Assembly (NCBI RefSeq): GCF_963576615.1
Contig: NC_088712.1
Coordinates: 33,551,155-33,615,154 of the forward strand
DNA length: 64,000 nt
DNA from: Watersipora subatra
Taxonomy: Eukaryota > Bryozoa > Gymnolaemata > Cheilostomatida > Watersiporidae
Direction of reading: 5' to 3'
Shown: positions 1 to 11,900 of the stretch, one piece after another
Layout of the letters: every line of letters starts with the position of its first letter
Numbering within the stretch: the stretch's first letter is position 1
Made by a program: the position numbers and the translations under genes
Notes under the pieces: model-generated
Databases searched by the model: none
What the model was told of the DNA's origin: nothing
Seen by the model: the letters and a program-made list of their open reading frames with translations, nothing else

Positions 1-2555
1 GACAGCTATTGTAACCACCACTGCTGTGCACCTATAGTCTGCTGACAGCTATTGTAACCACCACTGCTGTGCACCTATAGTCTGCTGACAGCTATTGTAA
101 GCACCACTGCTGTGCACCTATAGTCTGCTGACAGCTCTTGTAACCACCGCTGCTGTGCACCTATAGTCTGCTGACAGCTCTTGTAACCACCACTGCTGTG
201 CACCTATAGTCTGCTGACAGCTATTGTAACCACCACTGCTGTGCACCTATAGTCTGCTGACAGCTCTTGTAACCACCGCTGCTGTGCACCTATAGTCTGC
301 TGACAGCTCTTGTAACCACCACTGCTGTGCACCTATAGTCTGCTGACAGCTATTGTAACCACCACTGCTGTGCACCTATAGTCTGCTGACAGCTCTTGTA
401 ACCACCGCTGCTGTGCACCTATAGTCTGCTGACAGCTCTTGTAACCACCACTGCTGTGCACCTATAGTCTGCTGACAGCTATTGTAACCACCACTGCTGT
501 GCACCTATAGTCTGCTGACAGCTCTTGTAACCACCGCTGCTGTGCACCTATAGTCTGCTGACAGCTCTTGTAACCACCACTGCTGTGCACCTATAGTCTG
601 CTGACAGCTATTGTAACTACCGCTGCTGTGCACCTATAGTCTGCTGACAGCTCTTGTAACCACCGCTGCTGTGCACCTATAGTCTGCTGACAGCTCTTGT
701 AACCACCACCGCTGTGCACCTATAGTCTGCTGACAGCTATTGTAACCACCACTGCTGTGCACCTATAGTCTGCTGACAGCTATTGTAACCACCACTGCTG
801 TGCACCTATAGTCTGCTGACAGCTATTGTAACCACCACTGCTGTGCACCTATAGTCTGCTGACAGCTTTTGTAACCACCGCTGCTGTGCACCTATAGTCT
901 GCTGACAGCTAATGTAACCACCTGCTGTGCACCTATAGTCTGCTGACAGCTATTGTAACCACCACTGCTGTGCACCTATAGTCTGCTGACAGCTATTGTA
1001 ACTACCGCTGCTGTGCACCTATAGTCTGCTGACAGCTCTTGTAACCACCGCTGCTGTGCACCTATAGTCTGCTGACAGCTCTTGTAACCACCACTGCTGT
1101 GCACCTATAGTCTGCTGACAGCTATTGTAACCACCACTGCTGTGCACCTATAGTCTGCTGACAGCTCTTGTAACCACCACTGCTGTGCACCTATAGTCTG
1201 CTGACAGCTATTGTAACTACCACTGCTGTGCACCTATAGTCTGCTGACAGCTATTGTAACCACCTGCTGTGCAGCTATAGTCTGCTGACAGCTATTGTAA
1301 CCACCTGCTGTGCACCTATAGTCTGCTGACAGCTATTGTAACCACCTGCTGTGCACCTATAGTCTGCTGACAGCTCTTGTAACCACCACTGCTGTGTACC
1401 TATAGTCTGCTGACAGCTATTGTAAGCACCTGCTGTGCACCTATAGTCTGCTGACAGCTATTGTAACCACCACTGCTGTGCACCTATAGTCTGCTGACAG
1501 CTCTTGTAACCACCACTGCTGTGCACCTATAGTCTGCTGACAGCTATTGTAACCCCCTGCTGTGCACCTATAGTCTGCTGACAGCTCTTGTAACCACCAC
1601 TGCTGTGTACCTATAGTCTGCTGACAGCTATTGTAAGCACCTGCTGTGCACCTATAGTCTGCTGACAGCTATTGTAACCACCTGCTGTGCACCTATAGTC
1701 TGCTGACAGCTATTGTAACCACCTGCTGAGCACCTATAGTCTGCTGACAGCTATTGTAACCACCTGCTGTGCACCTATAGTCTGCTGACAGCTATTGTAA
1801 CTACCTGCTGTGTACCTATAGTCTGCTGACAGCTATTGTAAGCACCTGCTGTGCACCTATAGTCTGCTGACAGCTATTGTAAGCACCTGCTGTGCACCTA
1901 TAGTCTGCTGACAGCTATTGTAAGCACCTGCTGTGCACCTATAGTCTGCTGACAGCTATTGTAACTACCTGCTGAGCACCTATAGTCTGCTGACAGCTAT
2001 TGTAAGCACCTGCTGTGCACCTATAGTCTGCTGACAGCTATTGTAAGCACCTGCTGTGCACCTATAGTCTGCTGACAGCTATTGTAACCACCTGCTGTGC
2101 ACCTATAGTCTGCTGACAGCTCTTGTAACCACCACTGCTGTGTACCTATAGTCTGCTGACAGCTATTGTAAGCACCTGCTGTGCACCTATAGTCTGCTGA
2201 CAGCTATTGTAAGCACCTGCTGTGCACCTATAGTCTGCTGACAGCTATTGTAACCACCTGCTGAGCACCTATAGTCTGCTGACAGCTATTGTAACCACCT
2301 GCTGTGCACCTATAGTCTGCTGACAGCTATTGTAACTACCTGCTGTGTACCTATAGTCTGCTGACAGCTATTGTAACCACCTGCTGTGCACCTATAGTCT
2401 GCTGACAGCTATTGTAAGCACCTGCTGTGCACCTATAGTCTGCTGACAGCTATTGTAAGCACCTGCTGTGCACCTATAGTCTGCTGACAGCTATTGTAAC
2501 TACCTGCTGAGCACCTATAGTCTGCTGACAGCTATTGTAACTACCTGCTGCTGAG
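1..2555. repeat. 43/40-bp satellite array
   Basis: Tandem monomers begin gacagctattgtaaccacc and end tatagtctgct. The monomer is 43 bp in about the first 1.25 kb and mostly 40 bp afterwards; the short form lacks three bases (ACT) before TGCTGTGCACC. There are about 60 copies, and the array is cut by the window start. Point variants (tattg/tcttg, aacc/aagc/aact) recur in blocks, as expected from unequal exchange. No gene is seen in it. Confidence 0.98.
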
Positions 2556-4985
2556 CAATTAAAACTATGTAAAAATTATCATTTTATTATTAAGTATTAA
2601 CACAAATACAAATAAAATTTGAAACTAACAAATTTATAAACAACTTTATATCATTAATAATGTTTAAGGAGAGTAAACTGGGCTACTGTACATATGTCTT
2701 TATAAGCTCCCTCACAATAGCACAAATACATAAACAACTTGAAGACACCGAGAGACACACCGAGAGAGCAAACTAGAGGTTTTTCTACTAAGCGCTAAAA
2801 CAAAGCAAAACAAGTGGTAAATTGAAAAAGAAGGCGGGCATTAGTCTTATTCAGAGGTTGGCTAATCTTGGTAGCTAATGAAAACTTATTTGATCTTAAC
2901 TGTGGTTCTTATTGCGATAGATTAATATTAAGAACTTAGTCTACTTCGATTTTCTAGTTTAAAGCTAAAAGGCAAGAAGTCTGAAGCATCAGAGTTGGCT
3001 GCTCATTCCTAACAGTATTCTTATAAATGGTTTTTTATTTCTGCAGTTGATGATCAGCTACCAGCGCTTTAATGAGCGCAAATTCTTTGAATAAATTTGT
3101 GAAATTCGTCAAAATATTATAACACATTTGCATAAGAATTTATCTTTTAAGTAGGTAAACTGCTTGTTGTTTAGTAACCCACAGTTGACGATGTGGCTGA
3201 TACTCGCTTGACAATCCAACTATTATTTCTCGCTCAGCGTTGACAGGGTCCGACTTGCGCAGCCACAGGGTTAGGGATACTTGATTAATATTGCTGAAAT
3301 AATTAGGAATAAATAAATTTGATGCACTGGGCAAACAGCTGGCAGTTAGCCATCAAATGATTAGAAATACATGTGCATAGTTTATGCATCAAATATACAT
3401 GTATATTACCAGGTATCTATTTCCACTTGCGATACACTTTGATAAAACCAGAGAGCCTTGTATCCTTGAACGGTGTGCCATCCACAAGTTATGTGTCAAA
3501 TCTGTTTACTCATCTTTTCTTCTCATCAGCGCCAATTAAATACATAATAAAACTATTTCAACATTGAGAGATCGTCAGGTGCAATAAGTAAATACCCAAT
3601 TATTCCGTATTGTGTAAGGTGGTAGAGTGTCAGTTTATTAAGAAAAAAGTCATGAGCTTGGATAATTTTGAAAATGATGTTTTTTCCTAAACGCCAAGTG
3701 TAGCTTCAGACAGATAGGCGGGTGGACGGACAGATAAATGGGTGGGTAGACAGACAAACAGATAGGTGAGTGGACAGACAGATAGGTGTATGGACAGACA
3801 GACAGACAGACAGACATGTGAGTGGACAGACAGACAGGCGGGTAGACAGACAGATAAATGGGTAGGTAGATAGACAGACAGATAGGTGAGTGGACAGACA
3901 GATAGGCGGGTGGACACTGTATATATGCAGACTTCCATTGGAGCTCGGAAAAGGTTTCAATATTTTTTAATTCATTCCTGGCTCACTGCATGTTAAAAAG
4001 TGATTTATATGCGCCATTTATAGATCTTTTTTAAATAAGTTTTGACAACTCATTTATGTTCTTGTTTCATATTTCTGCTCAGACAAGCTTATGGGGTCAC
4101 ATTTTTGTCTTCTATTGGTCATTCATTTAAAAACGTCAAAACTCTTATAAGGTTTTCACTAAAATCAAGTTTTTATTTTATAATTAAACGTAAAAAGCAA
4201 GCAAAGTATAGCATAATGTTTGCTAACTATTTTGGTATGACATTATAGTCCTAGAATGACTGCAAAGCTTTTTGGTGCCATTATTTGGTTTAGTTGGTTT
4301 TCTTACGTGCTGCAAAACAAGCTTGCTACTAGTTAGATTCCAAGGTCAGTAAAGGGGTTTAGCAATTGGTTCGAAGCTGCAGCTTTTGAAGACCAAAGGA
4401 AATTCTTTTATAATTTGTGTAAGTGCTTTGGCTGTAGTAAATTTTATTTTGGAGATATTTCTCAGAAAGACACAGTTTCAGATGTTAAAAATAAATTGTT
4501 AAACAGTTGAAGGTGCCAACATCAACATTAACAAGTTTGTGAATGGTGCAAAAAAAATATGAGCGCAAGTTATTGAAAGCAAAGGTTTCCATGATGTTGA
4601 GATACATTAAAAAATGGAATGTGATAATTAAATCTTACCCAAGAGCTGGAAGTCAATAAACCTGATAAACGATAGCCAAACAACTTCCATAAAATATTTT
4701 TTGACCAGTTTTTGTCAAAATGACACGTTAGTGTTTCGAACTCTTATTACATTCACTTCCTAAATTAATATGGATGGCTGATTTAATGAACCATTCTAAG
4801 TGTCAACCTGTGGGCTTCCTTTGAAGTTTCTCCCACGTGCCAGCACAATGCAATGAAGTAGTGATGGCAACATCCATTAAAGTTCGCTTCGTCAATCCTG
4901 GGTTTTTGCCGACTCGACTCGTACTATAATTACTATGTTATAAGAAGATTAATGAGCTATGAGTTACTTTGATTTATTACCTTGT
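2556..4985. other. unique AT-rich DNA, no confident gene
   Basis: Apart from the GACA/GATA repeat at 3707-3912, nothing is recognised here. A minus-strand stretch at 3140-3310 (about 50 codons, rich in charged residues and tryptophan, preceded by a plausible ttatttcag acceptor) could be a terminal exon of an unknown gene, but no partner exon was found. Confidence 0.5.
3707..3912. repeat. GACA/GATA-based minisatellite
   Basis: Interspersed (GACA)n and GATA units form an irregular 20-24 bp repeat that includes gataggtgagtggacagaca. It is open on the minus strand only because the repeat is low in stop codons. Confidence 0.9.
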
Positions 4986-4991
4986 CTACAG

Positions 4992-4998
4992 TATAAAA
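4992..4998 (+). promoter_or_regulatory. TATA box of the TSP1-repeat gene
   Basis: TATAAAA lies 74 bp upstream of the ATG at 5066. Transcription would be expected to start near 5022-5028, giving a leader of about 40 nt. Confidence 0.7.
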
Positions 4999-5065
4999 GG
5001 TCAGGACAGTTGATACAGAAGTCACTCTTCTCTTATACACCTCAGAATAGAGACACAGTTTAAAC

Positions 5066-7324
5066 ATGGGTAAGTTGAGTTTCTCACTAAGCTTATCATA
5101 ACTATAGTTATACCAACTAGATCTCTATGTCTATGCCATAGACTTTATATCTTCATTGAGCTTATTCAATCTTTTAGGTAGCAAAGTTGTCCTCTCTCTG
5201 GCTTTGGCTGCAGTCTGTGGTAAGTATGTAATACTGTAATCAATACTGTGAGAATCTGAGCAACTTATATAGAATGCCATCTCTATGTGGCATAGCTATA
5301 ATCAATTGGTAATATTCTAAGCAGTTGCAGCAGAGAGTAATATTTTAAACTTTTTGCGGCTTGCTATCAATTTCGACACTGGACATCTAGACACTAGACA
5401 TCTAGACACTAGACATCTAGACACTAGACATCTAGACACTGGACATCACATATAATTGATGGTGAATTCAATTAATAGCACCGACTCAAAAATTTTAAAA
5501 GCCTAAACATTCATTCCGAAAAAACTTTTTCATTCATAAATGGTGTGTGGCGGGCAACGTACTGAAACCATGCAATGTTGATCTTGCTTCCGTTTCACAA
5601 GGTTCTAAAAGATTTTGCAATATACCATTTCAAGCTCAAACAGAATGCTCTTAGTAATGTCTCATTATGAGCTGAATTTTTTTCCAGTTTTTCTAGCAAG
5701 TGCCTACAAGTCTGGAGGAAACTACCCTGCAGCATCCTCTAGACGGTATGCACCAAGTCCTTCACATTATCAGGTGCCTACTGCTACCAACTACAGAGCA
5801 CCTGCTTCCACTCATCATCAAGCGCCTGTTCAGAAGTCTTACAGTAAGTTTTATAAATTGTTTTGATATTTCTTTTAAACTTTTTATAGGTTTAAAACTA
5901 CATTAATCCAACAATTCTTATCTATTTGAAACAAATTTTTATACCTATTTGTTTTTTATTAAACTGAAAGTTTTTCAATCATTTAATTCAACTGATGATG
6001 AATGATACAAATAATTTGTTTATAATTTCATATAGAATAAAGCTGCTGAATAACATCAACAAGAAATTTTGTTACCTCATTTTATCACAAAAATGTTTAA
6101 AAACTATTTTTGTCTAGTAGTTGACGATACAGGGAGCGAATAGTATTCATTTTTATATTCATCAACTATGGCAAGAGAAGACAAACCATTCTATTTTATT
6201 ATTCTATTTTCGAATCAAATGAACTTATAACATAACAGCAAGTGTTAAACTGAAAGCTAATTTTTGGTAATTTTAGTAGTCAAGTATTGGTCTGAGTGGG
6301 GGCATTATGGAGCGTGTTCAGCGACTTGTGGATGGGGAGAGCAGCGCAGGTACAGAACGTGCCTATCCAAAAGAGAGTATGGATATGGAAACTCAGTCCA
6401 TCAGTGTAATGGTCCCAGCTACAGCAAGAAAAGATGCTACGGTGGTAAACCTAGTAAGTAAACAGGGTTTTTATTGCAAAAGCTTTTCTAAAGGTCTTAC
6501 TACAAATAAAAATAAGAAATATTTGTGTAGTATTTGGTGAAGATAAGAAAACAGGCCATAGTTACAGTTTACTAAACTGTATCTAAATCTTAACTCTTCC
6601 TAGTACTTTTGTAATTTATCATTTACCAAAATAACAACATCAAAACATCCAGTTTTTAAAGATATTTTTATATATTTGAAAAGTGCTACTTACCTGCTCC
6701 AAATTCCAATATTCATAAATGGTTTCAAGTATTTTAATAGTTTGAAATGTTAGTAGCATGGTGCAAATGACTAACTCAACAATAATTACCATTTATTCAC
6801 TTGACATTATATTATGGGAGTGCAAAATTAATTGCGTCTCGCTTGTTTTCAGTTGATGGTGGATGGTCGCACTGGTCATCATGGGCAACTATTCAAGGAT
6901 ATCAACAAAAGAGAACAAGACAATGTAACTACCCTGTTCCAAGCTGTGGTGGAAGGAACTGCTATGGATCAAGCTTTGAGACCAGAAATGTTCATAGTAA
7001 GTTATACCGTTGAACTAAACATCTAACTGCTGTATCTTGATATTGGCTTTCCTATGAGTTGGCATGATAACTCATTTCTGTGTTTTAATATATGTTGATG
7101 CACCGCTGAGTTGTGAACTCCGCTCTTTAACAGCTCCAAAAACCTATGCACCAGCACCAGGGTACAGACAACCATCTGCTAACACACACTACAGAGCCCC
7201 TAATAGAAACACCCAGTACAGAGCATCTGCTGATAACACACACTACAGAGCACCCGTTCAAAGTCATCGAGCTAATTATCCAACTCAAAATACCCGATAC
7301 CAAGATCGTGTTGGGGCTTACTAA
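5066..7324 (+). CDS. secreted protein with two diverged TSP1 repeats and YRAP-rich segments
   Basis: Six exons join into 234 aa: 5066-5069, 5178-5219, 5697-5843, 6277-6453, 6853-6996 and 7134-7324. All five introns are phase 1 with clean GTAAGT donors, and the summed frame is exact. Residues 1-16 form a signal peptide (VVLSLALAAVCA core). Exon 3 (residues 16-64) is Tyr/Pro/Ala-rich. Exon 4 (65-123) is a TSP1 repeat with WSEW, CSATCG and RRYRTC and five cysteines instead of the usual six. Exon 5 (124-171) is a second TSP1 unit with WSHWSSW and RTRQCNYPVPSCGG; it has lost the CSVTC cysteines. Exon 6 returns to YRAP/YRAS repeats like those of exon 3. Known of the family: TSP1 modules bind matrix glycans or proteins and often occupy phase 1-1 exons. 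Inferred: an extracellular matrix, mucus or cuticle protein. The exact partner is unknown. Confidence 0.87.
5385..5447. repeat. 15-bp tandem repeat in intron 2
   Basis: About four copies of gacatctagacacta lie inside the TSP1 gene. Confidence 0.9.
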
Positions 7325-7461
7325 CTAGCCTCATAAATATATCTGTTAGTGACCTTGACCAAGTCTTATGGTTAATTTACCTTTCTTTTCACCCTTTCAT
7401 ATTCGTTGTATGGTATTTGCTGATTTATTTAGCAGATTGATGACTGCTTAGTTGACTTATT

Positions 7462-7757
7462 ATTAGCAGCTACAATGTTAACATGTTTATATATCTGAAT
7501 AATATTAGCAGCTACAGTGTTAACATGTTTATATATCTGAATAATATTAGCAGCTACATTGTTAATATGTTTATATATCTGAATAATATTAGCAGCTACA
7601 TTGTTGATATGTTTATATATTTGAATATTATTAGCAGCTACAGTGTTAATATGTTTATATATTTGAATAATATTAGCAGCTACAGTGTTAATATGTTTAT
7701 ATATTTGAATAATATTAGCAGCTACAGTGTTAATATGTTTATATATCTGAATAAAGA
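7462..7757. repeat. 42-bp minisatellite, probably in a 3' UTR
   Basis: About seven copies of a unit starting agcagctacagtgttaatat lie 140 bp after the TSP1-gene stop. The only good AATAAA near that gene is at 7750-7755, at the end of the array, so the array is probably transcribed as 3' UTR. Since 42 is divisible by three, both strands read open; these frames are not genes. Confidence 0.9.
7750..7755 (+). terminator. candidate polyadenylation signal of the TSP1 gene
   Basis: AATAAA lies 426 bp past the stop codon. No canonical signal is seen nearer. Confidence 0.45.
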
Positions 7758-7759
7758 TC

Positions 7760-8445
7760 TGCAAAGATTTAGTTGTACCTGCCTTTTAACACACTATCAT
7801 CTCTTTGTACTTTCAACAGACGAGATAAAATGCAATATATTTTATTTCAGCAGAAAATCATTTTACATTGTATTAAAAACTATGAAATGGTATGGAGGCT
7901 TGTTAAAACTACATTCCTAAAGTTTAACTAAATTTAATTATGTAAAACTTTTCTGATGCAAAATAGTATTTGTACTAAAATTTAGTTTAATGGCTACTAT
8001 AGGAATCAGCTTTAAGGAGAAAGTTGTAATCGTTGTGGATATTATTTTACTAACAAAGTTAATATTCAGAGTTGTGTTCTCTCACCAGTGGCACATAAAA
8101 ATAAACTCTTTGCTTCCTTATCATTAGAATTTCAGTTTTTGTTTTATTAAAGTTTCGACCGTACCTTAAGCAAAGAAATACATACATTAAATCAATTTTA
8201 CAAATATCAATGTACCTTTAAAATATACCATAAACTTGATTGCTGAAATATGTGAACAATCATAAAGCAAATATTATTTTACAAATTATTTTATTATTTT
8301 TTGCCAGAAAAAAATCTTTACCGTCATAGTATGTGAATAATTCATTTATCTGTAAAGCACGTAAATAGACAGATATTTCTTTAGCTGTAATTGGATTATT
8401 TACTTTTGAGGGAACTTCTTGCCCAGTGACCACTTTTAATTGCAT
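7760..8445. other. unique AT-rich spacer
   Basis: No feature is recognised between the 42-bp and the 32-bp arrays. Confidence 0.5.
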
Positions 8446-8449
8446 ACTG

Positions 8450-8655
8450 TATGGATTGCATACAGAGAGTCCATCATTGTATACAGACTGTATACAGAGA
8501 GTCCATCATTGTATACAGACTGTATACAGAGAGTCCATCATTGTATACAGAGTGTATACAGAGAGTCCATCATTGTATACAGACTGTATACAGAGAGTCC
8601 ATCATTGTATACAGACTGTATACAGAGAGTCCATCATTGTATACAGAGTGTACAT
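8450..8655. repeat. 32-bp minisatellite
   Basis: About 6.5 copies of tgtatacagagagtccatca plus 12 bases. Each unit holds two near-palindromic tgtataca boxes. Confidence 0.95.
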
Positions 8656-8993
8656 GAGTTTTATAAACAACAAATTGAACAACTCGCCAGGCTTCAGATA
8701 AAAAAAGGTGCAAAATAGATTTTTCAGTTTTATCATAATTGGCGTTGAGCTCATCTATATGGATAAAATAAAGTAATAACAACAGTTACTGCGCTGCGCT
8801 TCTTAAAATGGTCATAAATGGTATTTTACCTAGAAATAGAAATGAAGACATGTTCATATTAAAAAACATTTGAATTATTTATAGCTTATGGCTTCACAAG
8901 CAGCTTTCTTATAGCGGATCTGACATAACTAGACAATAAAGACTCAGTCAAGTAAGAGTAACACACTTATTTCATTCGTTTACGGCAGCAGAA

Positions 8994-11900
8994 ATGGCCT
9001 CAAGTGCCAACACGAAAGACTTGATAAAGGCTGAAACAAAGGAACTAGTATATGGTTACGTCTTGCACCGGTCAGTATGATACTCAGTGTTGTGAAAGAC
9101 CAATCAGCATCCACCTTTCAAATCTCTACACTCAAGCAATTTATTTTTGCTTATCATAGAGACTCTAGCTTATATTTACAGCGTAAAGAGAGTGCAATAC
9201 ATACTGTCGTAATCTGTAATTTAAAGATTGGCAGTGCTACAGATTATAATTATAACAATTCATGATTTGGTAACTTTTATCAATATAATGGGTTGCTAAG
9301 TCATAAAAAAAATTATATTTTGGTAAGTTGGTAGAAATTCTTTAATGTTCTTACTTTTAGATGATGCTAGTTACATCATATATTTTAATATAAACCTACT
9401 ATCTGTCAGATATTGATTAATTGTAGTAATTCATAAAAACAAAAAATAACTAAAATAAATTCACGTAAAATAAAATAAATTTATCCACAAGCTGTTGCTA
9501 ATGCTTGGGGGTTCTAGGACAGCGTTAAACATTCTTTTGTTCTAGCTGAGCAACAACTTCTTCTGGCGCATTCAGCTGGCCAGTAATGAATTTTAACACT
9601 AGCTTCCCCCATTTAAATTGCAGTTTTCTGCACAAATGAAGACATCTTGGAAAAATTTGGATTTACAATAACTTGGTATGAAGGAATGCATCGCCAGAAT
9701 GAATCGTTTGAACGATTAGATTTGCTTAAAAACTAGAAACATTATACTCATGAAAAGAGAGGTTATATAGCTTGATAGAATTAAAATAACAGGTTTTACT
9801 ATCAAGCGTAAATCCACCATCAATAATTCCCATTTTTAGCTATCAATTTATCATTTTAATCAAATATGTAAAAAGACCAGCTTTTGTTTCTCCACATTTG
9901 TTTAACCCCAAAGAGATTAGCCAAGCGCTGATTTGAGAGACTAACTTTTAAGGTTCTACTAACAGAATTTACTAACAGATGAACAGATGATGTCAGATTG
10001 GAAGTGATTCACACCAAAGCTGAAACTTGAATACATTAACTAGTTTAGATCAAGTTCTACTCAATAGTCCAAAAGTATCAATAGTCTCAGAAGCAGTTAG
10101 TTGATGTGAAGTGAACAAGGTCAGAAAACTCCGCGAGTGCAAACCGCACAGTATATTTAGTGCGCTAACAAATAACAACACCTCTCAATTATATATTGTG
10201 GCATATATCCCTCACCTTATCAGCTTACCTATATCAAGCAGTCACCAGTTAGGAACCAATTTTTACTTGGGTAGCAGCAAAGACCTATTACCTGTACTGT
10301 ATAGTTAATAGGTCTACGGGTAGCAGTAACAACTAATATAGATATGTATCTGGTACCATAATGTCAAACCTTTGCGTTTCTAACAGTAAAATGGTAAACC
10401 TTAATCGGCAAATGTTAGGTGACAAATATTGGTTGGCAAATATTAAATGGCACATGTCAATATGCAAAATTTAGTTGGTAAAGTTAGTTGGCAAATGTTA
10501 CTTTGAGCATTAGATGGAACATTTCAGTTAGGTTAAACCAATGTAATATTTAGTAGCTGCGGTCAATTCTCAAGTAATTGAGTAATATAATTGTGACAGG
10601 CAGAGACCAACTCACACCGAGGTATACCAAACTGACTTGACCAAACTCTGACCAGTTCGGCTCGACACAGACTAGCAAAGAGAGGCAGAGCCAGCCGCCT
10701 ATGAAAAGCTCTGCTAGAGATCTAGCAACTCAAAGTTCATTTGCGCCTGCTTTTATATTATTGTTCACTGTACACACATCATAAGCGAAGCAGATATATG
10801 TATGAAACTCAAGTTCAATGAATCATGTTTTTGAGTTACGTGGAGGTAGTAAAAGTGGCAAAATAAATTATTTTACATTGGTGACTACAGTGAGATAGGC
10901 TAGCTCGAGAAGTGCGACAGCCATGAGCTGTTGGTGGATGAGACGAAACAGTCGTTCCACAGATATATCAGACTTCCCATCTAATTGGGTGAGCTACCTG
11001 AGCAAAGAGGCCATAATAGGCATGCCTTTTCCTGGCGGCTCACCGATGCTTCTTGGAATTTGAGCAACTCATAGTCTAAGTAGATGGTAAGCCACTGATC
11101 TGGGTGGATCGGCACGAACGATTGCTGCAAAGCAAGGTACAGGTGCTAAGAGGCTTAGTGGTGCCGGTCAGCCCAGACCGAGATGGCGCTACATCGCTGC
11201 TACACCAATAAAAACTATTGTTTGTCTCACTCACAAGATGAGTGAGACACATTTCTTACTTAGCTGATGAGGTCATACTTACTAAGGCACCCTCCATTTC
11301 GTAACTGGCAAAACAGCAAATATGGTTATACTGAGGCAAGAGCTGAGGTTGTCCAGCAAGAGAATTACCTCTACCGACTGAGTTTTCCCTTACCAGTGAG
11401 CACGCTGTAAGAGTCTAGAAAAGACTCACAACCTGTGCATGAGGTTTTCTTGCAAAGCCAGATAAACATTTGACAAAACGACAGGGAGGAGCCACTTCTG
11501 TAAGCACCAGACAACTCGGTCTAGCTCACAATCAAATGCAGGCAAAAAGGAGACAACCCCAAGCTACAAGCCAAGTTCGTAGGGTTTTACCAGAACCTTA
11601 AAGTTTTGGCCAACCACACAGACTTGGTAGATAAGCAGGGACAGTTTTCCATACAGGGTGAGGCTTGGCTAAAACCCTACTACGTTAGGCCGGAAAATCT
11701 GAAGTAGGCTCCAGCCACCCTGGAGCGTAGGAGAGGCATAACATAAATGGGGACAGGTCAGGTCGATCAGCAAAAGCCCTTTAGAACTTTCACTAATGCA
11801 TATATCTCCCAGCCATTAGTACCACTGCCAGATCTAGAAGAGCCAGCCGAGAAAATGCAAAAAAGTGATCAGGGGGTGACTCCTCCAGACGAGCCAATAA

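Noticed and set aside
3140..3334. 64-codon minus frame with protein-like composition
   Set aside because: An acceptor-like site precedes it, but no other exon, domain or promoter was found; mentioned only in the regional entry.
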